Positions 29,338 to 39,078 of a stretch of 64,000 nucleotides of DNA are shown piece after piece. A program made the position numbers and the translations under genes. The DNA comes from Actinomyces trachealis (GTDB taxonomy: Bacteria > Actinomycetota > Actinomycetes > Actinomycetales > Actinomycetaceae): positions 1,798,001-1,862,000 of the forward strand of contig NZ_CP065027.1 in the NCBI RefSeq assembly GCF_015711475.1, read 5' to 3'. A model generated the notes under the pieces. The model saw only the letters and a program-made list of their open reading frames with translations. It had not been told where the DNA came from and did not search any database. How positions within the stretch are numbered: the first letter of the stretch is position 1; every line of letters starts with the position of its first letter.

Positions 29338-32301
29338 TCATACCTTCTCAAACTTGGCGAAGCCGACCATCAGGCGCTTGGTGGTGGCGGCGCCGTCGAT
29401 CATGAATTCGACGTGCACCACAGGGGCACGCCCGCGCGTCTCCAGACCCGTGACCGTGCCTTCGCCGTAGGTCTCGTGGCGTACTCGGTCCCCCACCCGG
29501 AACTGCTGCGTACCTGCCTTGCCCTCGCTTGCCGACGGCGTCGCCGTGCTGCTACTGGCTGAGGTCATTGGAGCGGCCGAGCCGTCTAGGCGCACCGCCT
29601 TGCCTCTGGCTTCCAGGCGCTTCGCGCGCCGCGCCTCCGCCCGGTCCTTGGCGGTCTCCAGGCGGCCGAGCTTGCCGGTGCGCGTACCCCCACCAATAGG
29701 AGGCGCAAAGTCGTCATTCTCGCTGTAGCCAGAGCTACCCGAACGGCGACCCACCCTAAAGCCACCCTCACCCCAGGAGCTGCCCCAGCCGGTGGAGTCA
29801 CCGCGCAGGGCGTCAGTAGAGGGGGTTAGGCGCTTCCAGTCCATGGTCTCGGCGGGGATGTCGTCCAGGAAGCGGGAGGCGGGCATGGCGCTGGCCGCGC
29901 CCCAGGCGGAGCGCACAGCCGCGCGGGTCACGTAGAGGCGCTCGCGTGCGCGGGTTAGGGCCACGTAGGCCAGGCGCCGCTCCTCCGCCAGCTCGGTCTC
30001 CTCCCCCAGTGAGCGGGAATGTGGGAAGGTACCATCTTCCATTCCGGTGACAAAGACCACTGGGAACTCTAGGCCCTTGGCGGTGTGGACGGTCATGAGG
30101 GTGACCTGCCCGGCATCGGTCGCCTGCTGGAGGGCGGCAGCCTCCGCCTCATTCATGGCGGCCAAGTCGGCGGCGTCGGGGAGCTGGTCGGAGTCGGCCA
30201 CCAGACTGACGCGCTCCAGGAAGTCTGCCAGGGTGCCGTCTGGGTTGGCTGCCTGGAAGTCGGTGGCCACGGAGTGCAGTTCGGCCAGGTTCTCCACGCG
30301 GGTGGCGTCCTGCGGATCGTCGCTGGCCCGCAGCTCAGCTAGGTAGCCGGAGGCGTCCAGGGCAGAGTCCAGCACCTCGGCGACGCCCTCGCCCGCCGCG
30401 AGCTGGTGACGTAGGGAGACCAGTAGCTCATGGAAGGCGGTCACCTGGGTGCGGGCGCGGGTGGCCAGCCCCGCCACCGTGGGCGGTGTAGCGTGGCTCG
30501 CCTGTGGTCCAGTGTCAAAGACCCCGGAGGCTACAGTCTCAGCCTCCGTGTTCCCAGCGACGTCGCCCCCACCGTCGCTGAGCACCGGCCGTGGGGTGCC
30601 TGCGGCGTCGGCTACCGCCTGCCCAAAGGAGACTCCGTAGTGAGCGGCATGCTCAGCCAGGGCCGCCTCCGCCTTGTCCCCTAGCCCCCGCTTGGGGACG
30701 TTGAGGATGCGGCGGATAGAGACGTCGTCGTCAGGGTTGTCCACGGCGCGCAGGTAGGCGATGGCGTCCTTGATCTCCCGCCGCTCGTAGAAGCGCGTGC
30801 CGCCCACCACCTTGTAGGGCTGGCCGGAGCGTATGAAGGCCTCCTCCAGTGCCCGGGATTGGGCGTTGGTGCGGTAGAAGACAGCGACGTCACGCGGGCG
30901 GATGCCTGCGGTGTCTGCCAGGCGGTCGATCTCGTTGGAGACCCAGCGGGCCTCGTCGTGCTCGGAGTCCGCCACGTAGCCGGTCACAGGGGCGCCCGCC
31001 CCCGACTCGGTGAACAGCCGTTTGGGTCGCCTCCCCGTGTTGCGGGCAATCACGGCGTTGGCGGCGTCCAGAATGTTCTGGGTGGAGCGGTAGTTCTGCT
31101 CCAGCAGGATCGTGCGGGCAGAAGGGTAGTCCTGCTCGAACTCCTCGATGTTGCGGATGGTGGCACCCCGGAAGGCGTAGATCGACTGGTCGGAGTCGCC
31201 CACGACCGTCAGTTCGGCTGGGGGCAGGGGGCTGCCCGCCCCCGAGGTGCCCGGCCCCCCGACCAGCTCGCGTACCAGCACGTACTGGGCGTGGTTGGTG
31301 TCCTGGTACTCGTCCACCAGGACGTGGCGGAAGCGCCGCCGGTACATCTCAGCGACGGCAGGCTTTGCCTGGAGCAGCTGGACTGTGCGCATGATGATGT
31401 CGTCGAAGTCCAGGGCGTTGGCGGCCACCAGACGCTGTTGGTAGGTGCGGTACACCTCCACCAGATGCCGTTCAAAGGGGTTGGAAGTGATGGCCTGTTC
31501 CGCGAACTCCGCTGGTCCCACCAGCTCGTTCTTCAGGTCCGAGATACGGTGGGCGAAGGCCTTGGGGGTGAAGCGCTTGGGGTCGATCCCCAGCTCCTTG
31601 ACCACCAGGGTGACCAGGCGCTGGGAGTCGGCGGCGTCATAGATGGAGAAGCTGGAGCGCAGGGAAGCGGCCTCGTGCTCGCGGCGCAGGATGCGCACGC
31701 AGGCGGAGTGGAAGGTAAATACCCACATGTGCTGTGCGGCGGGCCCAACCAGGGCGGTCACGCGCTCGCGCATCTCAGCAGCAGCCTTGTTTGTGAAGGT
31801 GATGGCCAGAATCTCCCCGGCGCGGGCCCGCCCGGTGGCCAGCAGGTGGGCGATGCGGTGGGTGAGCACGCGGGTCTTGCCGGAGCCTGCCCCCGCAATG
31901 ATCAGCAGGGGGGAACCGGCGTGGGTGACGGCGGCGGCCTGCTGAGGGTTCAGGCCGCGGGTAAGTTCCGCAGGGTCGGAGACGGTCAGGTTCCCTTCCC
32001 GGCCCCAGCGGGCCAGGGCGGTGCCCTCCACCAGCGGGTCCTGGTGGCTGGCCGGACTGTTGGCCGGGGGGCTGTACCAGTGCTGCGCCGTCTGCGGGTC
32101 CAGGGGCAGAGGCTCGTCGTCTACGGGGGGTTCCTGGCCGTCCCAGTTGGTGTCCCAGCCGGAGGCCGGGACGATGGGGAGCAAGGAGGCCTCGGACGTG
32201 TGGGAGCGGTTGGAGCTGCTGGCGCCGGGCATCGGCAAGTCACCGAAGAGGGAGTTCATCGCGTTCATACTGGGGCTAAGCCTAGGAGACGCCGACGACA
32301 A
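29338..32301 (-). CDS. pcrA: UvrD/PcrA-type DNA helicase
   Basis: 987 residues, with an extra N-terminal tail of about 110 residues before the usual start (GLNPQQAAAVTHAG). Helicase motifs in order: Q-motif, Walker A AGAGSGKTRVL, motif II VDEYQDTNHAQY, motif III VGDSDQSIYAFRGA, motif IV LEQNYRST, motif V TVHTAKGLEFPVVF and motif VI VALTRARERLYV. The C-terminus ends in a Tudor-like PcrA fold (FRVGDRVRHETYGEGTVTGLE), known in the family to bind RNA polymerase. It unwinds DNA 3'-5' in nucleotide excision repair and replication restart. Confidence 0.93.
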   Translation of the reverse strand: MSSASPRLSPSMNAMNSLFGDLPMPGASSSNRSHTSEASLLPIVPASGWDTNWDGQEPPVDDEPLPLDPQTAQHWYSPPANSPASHQDPLVEGTALARWGREGNLTVSDPAELTRGLNPQQAAAVTHAGSPLLIIAGAGSGKTRVLTHRIAHLLATGRARAGEILAITFTNKAAAEMRERVTALVGPAAQHMWVFTFHSACVRILRREHEAASLRSSFSIYDAADSQRLVTLVVKELGIDPKRFTPKAFAHRISDLKNELVGPAEFAEQAITSNPFERHLVEVYRTYQQRLVAANALDFDDIIMRTVQLLQAKPAVAEMYRRRFRHVLVDEYQDTNHAQYVLVRELVGGPGTSGAGSPLPPAELTVVGDSDQSIYAFRGATIRNIEEFEQDYPSARTILLEQNYRSTQNILDAANAVIARNTGRRPKRLFTESGAGAPVTGYVADSEHDEARWVSNEIDRLADTAGIRPRDVAVFYRTNAQSRALEEAFIRSGQPYKVVGGTRFYERREIKDAIAYLRAVDNPDDDVSIRRILNVPKRGLGDKAEAALAEHAAHYGVSFGQAVADAAGTPRPVLSDGGGDVAGNTEAETVASGVFDTGPQASHATPPTVAGLATRARTQVTAFHELLVSLRHQLAAGEGVAEVLDSALDASGYLAELRASDDPQDATRVENLAELHSVATDFQAANPDGTLADFLERVSLVADSDQLPDAADLAAMNEAEAAALQQATDAGQVTLMTVHTAKGLEFPVVFVTGMEDGTFPHSRSLGEETELAEERRLAYVALTRARERLYVTRAAVRSAWGAASAMPASRFLDDIPAETMDWKRLTPSTDALRGDSTGWGSSWGEGGFRVGRRSGSSGYSENDDFAPPIGGGTRTGKLGRLETAKDRAEARRAKRLEARGKAVRLDGSAAPMTSASSSTATPSASEGKAGTQQFRVGDRVRHETYGEGTVTGLETRGRAPVVHVEFMIDGAATTKRLMVGFAKFEKV

Positions 32302-32577
32302 TCATGGCACTATCCACAACCAAGCCGGACGCAAGCCCTGCCTCGTGTCGCACTCTCACCCTTGAGATGGTGTAGCCCATGAGTTATGCACAGAGTAGGG
32401 GAGAGAAGTATGTGTCATGTCATTGACGTCACTTCATTGATGTCACTCGATCGCGTCTAGTTTCTCTAGCAATAGCACCGGTCGCCAACGCGGCTCAACC
32501 CTACCCACCACCTCATCCTGGGCCAGCTCTTGATTACCACCAAGCGCCGCCTGGTTGTGAGCCACCCCGGTAAGGCT

Positions 32578-33560
32578 TCAGTGAGTTCTCGCTCGACGCC
32601 GGGCGATCACCCCCGGTCTCGCGTTACGGCGAGCATCCTGCTTGGATTGTCTTTGCTGGCCGCCTGCCTGGTCGGCTCTGGCACGGAGGTCACGGTGAAT
32701 GGACTGGCAAACCAGGCGCGCGTACAGCCCATTGACCTGCTGGTCACCTCCGCAGGAGTGAGCCCAGTCACCACGGTGGGAGGCGTGCCAATGCTTGCCC
32801 CTGACGCCTGGATGACCCCAGGAACCATCACCCCCAACAGGTGGCACAGCTGCGTAACCTACCCCCGGTCGAGGTGGCAGCACCGGTCACCTACCTCAGC
32901 CTTGCAAGTGAGGAGCGATCCCAAACTGCGTCAACCTGGGCGCCAACAGTTCGTTCCGCCGAGGGCAACACCACTACAAAAATCTGGCGCACGCAAGCGA
33001 ACTACAGCGTGCAGGACGGTACCGGCACGCACTAGTCCGACCCGCAGACGTTCTTCCTGGGACTGCGAGGCCAGGTGGCTCTACTGGAGCCAGGTGCACG
33101 TGCCCACCTGTCCCCAAAAGGGGCGGAGGAGGCTGTGCTCAATGAGCAGGGCGAGTACGACACCTTGGCTGTGTCAAGCCCCGCAGTAACCTTTCGCCTC
33201 CCACTGGTACACACCCCCACCTCACTTGTGGTACTAGACCCTCTGGCCGAAGCCGCCCTGGCCAATGCCTCGGGCAACGCAGACACCGCAGCGGCCATGA
33301 CCTCACTGGACGCCGCCTGGCAACGCTACGCCTCCCAAGGACTGGCGGGTATCCAGGAGGCCGTCAACCCCTACGACCCCTCCCACACCTACTCCCTGGC
33401 CCAAGCGCAATTGAACCCATCCTTAGCTGCAACGACCTCCGGCCTGCCAGTACCCGGGCTGACAGCGGCTGACGGCGTCTTTCCCGAGCTCACGCTCAAC
33501 ACCACCACCCGTATAGACACCAGTTCACTGAGCCGTGGCTCCGAGGCGAACGTGTGCTGA
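32578..33560 (+). pseudogene. MacB-like ABC exporter permease, decayed
   Basis: A signal-anchor helix (ASILLGLSLLAACLVG) is followed by TVNGLANQARVQPIDLLVTS and DAWMTPGTITP. The frame then shifts near 32830 and continues as QVAQLRNLPPVEVAAPVTYL. An in-frame TAG at 33033-33035 interrupts this frame, which reopens as SDPQTFFLGLRGQVALLEPG and runs to the TGA at 33558-33560. The start and the MLAPDAWMTPG block are homologous to the relic at 17632-18479. The C-terminal FtsX helices of a full permease are absent. Not functional. Confidence 0.72.
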
Positions 33561-33769
33561 GTGAGGTCAGCCGTTGGGTGTGGGAGCACCTGTCCGTTGT
33601 CCTCGCCTTGCTGGCAGCCCTGACTTGGGCTCACGCCGTCGGCCACCTCAGCAGGCAGGCCGTGGCCGCCGCTCTGCTGGGCGCACTCGCCTCACTGCTT
33701 GCCGTGCTCGTCACCAGGATCATGAACGCTCTGCCCTACGACCGTCCTGAGGAAGCTACAGATGCCTAA
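33554..33769 (+). CDS. Small membrane protein of the exporter relic
   Basis: 71 residues from a GTG that overlaps the end of the permease relic. One or two transmembrane helices are visible (LSVVLALLAALTWAHAVG; ALLGALASLLAVLVTRI). It overlaps the start of the ATPase relic by eight bases, so it belonged to the same operon. It may be an intact accessory protein or the shrunken end of a second permease; no family was recognised. Confidence 0.4.
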   Translation: MLSEVSRWVWEHLSVVLALLAALTWAHAVGHLSRQAVAAALLGALASLLAVLVTRIMNALPYDRPEEATDA

Positions 33770-34502
33770 CACAGCTACCGCTGAGGACCAGATCCTCACA
33801 ACGGACCCCAGCCAGCATGCAGCCCCTGTCCTGAGGATGCAGGACATCACCATCGCCTTCCGCAGGCGTGACGGCAGCAGGCTCACCGTCGTAAGTTTTA
33901 TGGGTTTGACTGTGGCGCCCGGGCAGGTGGTGTGCCTGATGGGGGGCCGACTGCGGCAAGACAAACCTGCTGCGGGTCGCCTGCGGCCTGCTACGTCCTT
34001 CTCAAGGATCGGTCTCCTGGGAGGGGCAGGACCTGTGCTGACACGCCCCGGTCCGTCTCACTGCCCAGCGCAGTGGTTTCCTGTCAGTGGTCTCCCAGGA
34101 CAACCCCGGGCTCGACGAGCTCAGCGCAGTTGACAACGTGCTGCTAGGACTGGCACCCAACCTGTTGCGAAAGCGGGGCTTGTCCCACTCCCAGGCGCGC
34201 CGAGAAGCACTTGAAATCCTGGAGCGTGTGGGTATCACTGACCCCCGCACCCGTCTGAGGCACATGTCAGGTGGGGAGCGCCAACGCGTCAGCCTTGCAC
34301 GGGCCATGCTGGCCCAGCCTCGCCTGACCTGCCTTGATGAGCCTACCTCTGCGCTGGACCACACCACGGCGACGCAGGTCCTGGACTTGGTGCGTGAGCA
34401 CGCCGCTGCGGGAAACGCCGTCCTAGTCGCCGCTCATGACCCGCTATCATCGAGGCCGCTGACCTCGTCATCGACATGGCCCAGTACGTCCCGTTGTCTT
34501 GA
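33762..34502 (+). pseudogene. ABC exporter ATPase, frameshifted
   Basis: The start (MQDITIAFRRRDGSRLTVV, PGQVVCLMGG) is normal, but a one-base insertion at about 33940 moves the Walker A region (GADCGKTNLLRV) into another frame. That frame ends at a TGA after EGQDLC. The downstream part is readable in the frame of 34087-34440: LSGG-type signature MSGGERQRVSLARAML, Walker B LTCLDEPTSALDH and H-loop VAAHDP. A one-base loss follows, after which IIEAADLVIDMAQYVPLS ends at 34502. At least two frameshifts make it inactive. Confidence 0.75.
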
Positions 34503-34543
34503 CAGCTGCCAAACAGCGCAAGTGGGCAGGGGTGTCTAGGCAC

Positions 34544-35884
34544 TCACCTCCCATCCCACTGTGGCTCCGCCTGCACACCGCGCTCCACCAGGGCCGGGTC
34601 CGCCGCTAGGGGCGTGCGCGGCTTGGGGTAGCGCCGGTCCTCCTTACCCCACCAGGGCATGTAGGAAACGTAGCCATCCGCTGGCGGCTCCGAGGAGTCC
34701 GGCTCCAGGCCCAGCTCCTCCGGGGTCTGCTTGATCCGGTCCACCAGGAAGTACTTGTCACGGTCGTCGCAGTGTTCCCGCACGATCGTACGGAACTCTG
34801 CCAGCTCGCAGTACAGGACCCCGGTGATCGGGTTCCGCTTGAAGACGATGATCTTGTACAGCCAGTAGGCGAACAAGGCTACGTTGGCCGCCAGCGCCAC
34901 CGCCGCGCAGGCGATATTCGCCCGCGGGTCCATGGTGGCAAAGTTGAAGACATCCGACGGCGGCACCAGCAGCTCCGGCAGCAGCGTGTTCATCGCGATC
35001 CAGAACATGAGCGTGAAGCAGCGGAACCAGATCCACTGGCCCTTGGCCCAGGTGAAGGCCGGGATCGTGCAGGCCAGCAGGAGCGCCAGCGTGCAGTACC
35101 AGGTGTAGTCTGCCAGCGAGTTGTACAGGAAGGCGTGGTTCCACAAGTCGTAGGCGATTACCCAGGGCCACACCATGTCCGCCCAGATCAGCCCCCGGAC
35201 CTTCTGCTTGCCGGGAGAGGTCACGATGATCTTGCCCAAACCCGTGATTGTGATGATGTTGAGCAGCCCGGCCGCCGCGGAGAGCAGGTTCCAGTAGCCG
35301 CCGATGGTGCGGAAGCCTGTCTCGGGGTCAATCCCCACGTGCCGCGCGGACAGGTTCGCGGCCACCTCCTGGTACCAGGCCGGGGAGTGCAGCGCGGCGG
35401 TGATTCCCCGAGCCTCAGGTAGCCCGGCGATCATGTCGATGGTGTGCGTGTCGTTGACGTGTTTGAGGCACTGCCAGTCGGCCCCGCAAGCGTAGTACTG
35501 CTCCGCGTTGGCGAAGATCGTCAGGTCACGGATATTCGCCTCCATGATGTTGACGGCTAGGCCGACCCACAGCGCTACCCCCAGCCAGATCGCGTAGCGG
35601 TGGGCCCTGACCGGGTGGCGCTTGGCGTACACCAGGACCGTGCCGGTCATGGTGGCGGTGAGGACCATGATCGCGTACTTGCCGAAAGGGAACCAGCCCA
35701 CCATCGGGGTGCCGTGGATCCAGGCGTAGGGCATCAGGGCGATCCCGCCCACGGTCCACACGGTGAAGATCGTCCAGTTCCAACGGCGGTTGACCTCTGC
35801 CAGCAGGATCTGTGCTGCCAGCACCGCTACCCAGATCAAGTAGACCTTCGGTGTGCCCAGCTCCCACAGGAACAGTGACTCCAT
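34544..35884 (-). CDS. DUF5692-like polytopic membrane protein A
   Basis: 446 residues with about ten hydrophobic helices (VYLIWVAVLAAQILLAE, IFTVWTVGGIALMPYAW, LGVALWVGLAVNIMEA and others) and a cytoplasmic tail of about 90 residues. Signature blocks are shared with the protein at 37076-38104: GWFPFGKY, AYDLWNHAFLYNSLADYTWY, LACTIPAF and a FTLMFW helix. The tail holds KQTPEELGLEP, which matches the other's KTPAEAGF. No catalytic or transporter motif is recognisable; I assign DUF5692 from memory of that pattern. It is divergent from the SRPBCC-like gene, with a shared 150-bp promoter region. Confidence 0.6.
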   Translation of the reverse strand: MESLFLWELGTPKVYLIWVAVLAAQILLAEVNRRWNWTIFTVWTVGGIALMPYAWIHGTPMVGWFPFGKYAIMVLTATMTGTVLVYAKRHPVRAHRYAIWLGVALWVGLAVNIMEANIRDLTIFANAEQYYACGADWQCLKHVNDTHTIDMIAGLPEARGITAALHSPAWYQEVAANLSARHVGIDPETGFRTIGGYWNLLSAAAGLLNIITITGLGKIIVTSPGKQKVRGLIWADMVWPWVIAYDLWNHAFLYNSLADYTWYCTLALLLACTIPAFTWAKGQWIWFRCFTLMFWIAMNTLLPELLVPPSDVFNFATMDPRANIACAAVALAANVALFAYWLYKIIVFKRNPITGVLYCELAEFRTIVREHCDDRDKYFLVDRIKQTPEELGLEPDSSEPPADGYVSYMPWWGKEDRRYPKPRTPLAADPALVERGVQAEPQWDGR

Positions 35885-36035
35885 TGTCAGCCTCCGAATG
35901 CCGCTCCTTATATGACTTAGAGGAATATCCTAGTACCCAGGCCCGGTCAGGACCCAGGTTTTTCCCAGTCAGTTCTACGGGTCAGCCGCCCGACGACGGT
36001 GTCGGGTGTCCCACCGCCCCAAGGAGGCCACCAAA

Positions 36036-37076
36036 ATGACCAGTAGCATCAGCCGACGTCGTCTGTGCGCCCTCGCCGCCGGTTGTAGCAGCGCCCTGCT
36101 CGCCGGTATGTACGCCTTCAGTCAGCTTTCCGGCAAGGCCACACAGGCGGAGCAGGACTGGCACTACCCCGGCGACGACCTGATCGACGCCAACTACAAC
36201 AACGGCTACTCCTCCACCTACGCCATCACCATTGACGCCCCCGCCTACGCCGTGTGGCGCCTGCTCAAGCAGATCGGAGCGGAAAAGTCCGGGTCCTTCT
36301 CCTCAGAGTTCCTGGAGCGGACCTTCGCCCGGCTGCCCTTCTTCAACTCCTACGAGATCCAGGAGGAGTTCCAGCAACCCGACTCCATGATGCCCGGGGA
36401 CATCGCGGCCTTCGACTTCCACGGCATGTCCATGGAGTGGGCGGATGTCGTACCCGGCAAGTACCTGGTGCAGTGGGTGGATACCAAGAACCCGCCCCAG
36501 GCGCCCGGCTCCTACGCCTTCCGTTTCCCCGGTATGCGGCACTTCGCCGCCGCCTGGTGCTTCTACATGGTGCCGCTCCAGGGTGACCGCACCCGTCTCA
36601 TCAATCACTGGCGCATCGGCTACGAGCCTGCCTCCCCGCTCATTACCGCCCTGAACTGGGTGAACATTGAGTTCATCGGCGGCTGCATGACCCACCTGCA
36701 GAACCTCTACCTCAAGCGGGTACTGGAGTTCCGCAAGCGCCAGCAACTCACCGGCCGCTTCATGCGAGGGATGCTCGGGGGACGCTTCCTGCCCACCGGT
36801 ACCCCCTCTGGGCGTCACGACGGCACCCCGCTGTTCGAGGACACCTTCACCCAGTGGTTCCGTTACGGCCGCTCCAACCCCGCCGTCGCCGAGATCCGCC
36901 CACCGATCACCGACGACCCCACCTGGCCGCCCACCGGCCCCGGCACCCCCTGGGAGGCCGAGGTGGACGCCAGCTACTTTGAGGGCTGGCGTGAGCCCAA
37001 ATTCTCCTGGGAGGAGCAGGTCCGCCAGAAGCTGGAGCGCAGCTACCTGCCTGACTGGGGCAAGGAGCAGGCCTGA
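36036..37076 (+). CDS. Tat-signal SRPBCC-like protein
   Basis: 346 residues from the ATG at 36036, nine bases after AAGGAGG. The N-terminus SISRRRLCALAAG followed by SSALLAGMYAFSQ looks like a Tat or anchor sequence. The central part resembles an SRPBCC/START-like ligand-binding fold: SSTYAITIDAPAYAVWRLLKQIG is the typical first strand and helix, then PGDIAAFDFHGMSMEWADVV, WCFYMVPLQGDRTRLINHW and a long C-terminal helix. The final 110 residues are Pro/Asp-rich with conserved Trp. It ends in TGATG, sharing one base with the next start, so it is coupled to the second DUF5692-like gene. The ligand is unknown. Confidence 0.6.
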   Translation: MTSSISRRRLCALAAGCSSALLAGMYAFSQLSGKATQAEQDWHYPGDDLIDANYNNGYSSTYAITIDAPAYAVWRLLKQIGAEKSGSFSSEFLERTFARLPFFNSYEIQEEFQQPDSMMPGDIAAFDFHGMSMEWADVVPGKYLVQWVDTKNPPQAPGSYAFRFPGMRHFAAAWCFYMVPLQGDRTRLINHWRIGYEPASPLITALNWVNIEFIGGCMTHLQNLYLKRVLEFRKRQQLTGRFMRGMLGGRFLPTGTPSGRHDGTPLFEDTFTQWFRYGRSNPAVAEIRPPITDDPTWPPTGPGTPWEAEVDASYFEGWREPKFSWEEQVRQKLERSYLPDWGKEQA

Positions 37077-38104
37077 TGGGCGCCGTCACCCCACCGGACT
37101 ACTCGACCCTCTTCTTCTTTGAGACCGGCCAGTGGTGGGACTACGCGATGTTGGCGCTCGTGGTGGCCGCCCTGGCGTTCACGGCCTGGCTCGCCCAGCG
37201 CAGCCTGTGGGTGGCGCTGTCCGTGTTCGTGATCGTCCCCGTGTCACTGACCATCTTCTGGTGGCCCACCTCGACGGCGGGGACGAACTCGGCGGGCTGG
37301 TTCCCGCTGGTCAAGCAGTACTCGGCGCTGGCTGGGTCCCTGAGCCTGGTAGCCCTGCAGGTCTTCCCTCGGTTGCGCCACAAGCACTGGTACCTGCTGC
37401 TCCCGCCGCTGATTCTGGCGCTGAACATCGCCGAGGCGGTGGTGCGCGACTTCCAGTGCTATACGATCCACGGGGTGGACCCGACACAGGGCATGGTGAC
37501 CTGGGGCGGGCCCTGGAACATCATGAACGGCGTCGCCGGGATCCTGAACCTGCTGGCGATCTCCGGGTGGGTGGGGATCTTCGTGTCCAAGGGCAAGGGG
37601 CGGGCCCTAGTGTGGGGTGACCTTACCATCGGCTGGATCATCGCCTACGACCTGTGGAACTTCTCCTACGTCTACAACTGCTTGGCGGACCGGGCCTGGT
37701 ACTCGGGGGTGGGGCTGTTGGCGGCCTGCACAATCCCGGCCTTCCTGCGGTTCGGCCGGGGCTCCTGGATCCAGTACCGGGCCTACACCCTGACCTTCTG
37801 GTCCGCGGTGGTGCTGACCTTCCCGCACTTCATGCAGGACTCGGCCTTCGCGCACCGCAGCGCCCACAACCCGACGGCGATGCTGCTGGTCGCGGCGGCC
37901 TCCCTGGTGACGAACGCGGTGGTGTTGGTGCTACACCTGCGCAAGGCCATGCGCACGCGCCGTAACCCGCTGGCGCAGGAGGTGCACGCCGATGAGCCGA
38001 CCTACGTCTCCTGGGTGCGTGACCTGGCCAGTGAGGAGGACAAGGAGCTGATCGCAGCCCGCCTGGGCAAGACGCCCGCCGAGGCGGGCTTTGTAGGCGC
38101 TTAG
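37076..38104 (+). CDS. DUF5692-like polytopic membrane protein B
   Basis: 342 residues with about nine or ten helices, paralogous to the product of 34544-35884 (AYDLWNFSYVYNCLADRAWY, AACTIPAF, YTLTFW, LNIAEAVVRDF) but shorter: loops and the C-terminal tail are reduced. Its ATG overlaps the stop of the SRPBCC-like gene. The two paralogues may form a heteromeric membrane complex receiving or delivering the ligand of the SRPBCC protein. This is inference from context only. Confidence 0.6.
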   Translation: MGAVTPPDYSTLFFFETGQWWDYAMLALVVAALAFTAWLAQRSLWVALSVFVIVPVSLTIFWWPTSTAGTNSAGWFPLVKQYSALAGSLSLVALQVFPRLRHKHWYLLLPPLILALNIAEAVVRDFQCYTIHGVDPTQGMVTWGGPWNIMNGVAGILNLLAISGWVGIFVSKGKGRALVWGDLTIGWIIAYDLWNFSYVYNCLADRAWYSGVGLLAACTIPAFLRFGRGSWIQYRAYTLTFWSAVVLTFPHFMQDSAFAHRSAHNPTAMLLVAAASLVTNAVVLVLHLRKAMRTRRNPLAQEVHADEPTYVSWVRDLASEEDKELIAARLGKTPAEAGFVGA

Positions 38105-38150
38105 GCCCTGGCAGCCTGCCAGCGGAACGGCGTGGGCTGGTCTGGCAGGG

Positions 38151-38192
38151 GACGGTGCGGGCGGTACGGAAAGCCGCGCCGCCCGCACCGTC
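38151..38192 (+). terminator. Terminator after DUF5692 cluster
   Basis: A 14-bp perfect stem (38151-38164 with 38179-38192) and 14-base loop, 46 bases past the stop of the second membrane paralogue. It lies between convergent genes and may serve both. Confidence 0.7.
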
Positions 38193-38279
38193 TCCACTGG
38201 GCTCCTTGCAACCTCACCTACCAGGTGTCTGACCCACCTGCGGTTACCGGCGGGTGCCTCTGCGGGGCAGCAGCCGCTT

Positions 38280-38966
38280 TTACAGGTGCTTGAGCGCCTC
38301 GCGGCGGCTCAGTTGCGACAGCCCCGGGTGGGTCTCGACGAAGGCGCGCACCCAGTCGCCGTCGGTGCGGGCGTAGTCGCGCAGTGCCCAGCCGATGGCC
38401 TTGCGGATGAAGAACTCCGGGTCCTCCTGGTTGGCCTCGATGACGTCGGTCAGGAGGCCCAAGTCGGTGTGCTCCTTGTGCTGGAGCTGGCAGATGATCG
38501 CGCTGCGTCGCACCCACAGGTCCGCGTCCACCGCCCAGGCGCGCATGCGGGCGGCCGCCGCGGGGTGGGCGCGCACCACGAGGCCCACGGCGTGGGAGGT
38601 CTCATCGACCAGGTCCCACCACTGGCCCGTGCGCAGGAGGTGCTCGTAGAGCACGAGCGATTCCATGCGGGCGGCGTATGCAGCGGAGTGCTTGGAGCGG
38701 ATGATCGCCAGGGTGGCGAAGCGCTCCTCGCGGTGGGTGGCGCCGTCCCACAGGAGCCGCAGCGCGGACTCCCAGGTGGCGGCCTCGCGCCAGAGAACCG
38801 CGTGAGCGGCGGCAGTCGTTGTCGCGACCCTGCGGGTGGCGGGGACGCCGACGCCGTACATCTTCATCTCGGACTTCAGGTAGGCGCGCTGCTGTTCGGC
38901 GCGGGCCGGGTCCCCCGCGGCGGCCAGGGCCTCGCGGAGGTCATGGATGAAGGCATCGGATTCCAT
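38280..38966 (-). CDS. AlkD-like DNA alkylation repair protein
   Basis: 228 residues from the ATG at 38966 with AAGG upstream; the much longer open frame before it is noncoding in style and overlaps the start region of the divergent gene. The HEAT-repeat fold of the DNA alkylation repair (AlkC/AlkD) family is recognisable: QQRAYLKSEMKMYGVGVPATR, LWDGATHREERFATLAII, then WDLVDETSHAVG, WVRRSAIICQL and FFIRKAIGWALRDYARTD. It is a glycosylase for positively charged alkylated purines such as 7-methylguanine. It stands alone. Confidence 0.85.
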   Translation of the reverse strand: MESDAFIHDLREALAAAGDPARAEQQRAYLKSEMKMYGVGVPATRRVATTTAAAHAVLWREAATWESALRLLWDGATHREERFATLAIIRSKHSAAYAARMESLVLYEHLLRTGQWWDLVDETSHAVGLVVRAHPAAAARMRAWAVDADLWVRRSAIICQLQHKEHTDLGLLTDVIEANQEDPEFFIRKAIGWALRDYARTDGDWVRAFVETHPGLSQLSRREALKHL

Positions 38967-39078
38967 ATGGCCTTGCTCCCGGTCCAACGCGTCACGGCTC
39001 ACAGTGGCACCGTACTCCTCCAACGCCGCTGCGGACATTCTTCCACGACACACCCGCACCCGTGCGAGGCTTAACCCC

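Noticed and set aside
30859-32382. 507-codon rightward frame opposite pcrA
   Set aside because: Antisense shadow of the helicase; no start signal and no recognisable domain.
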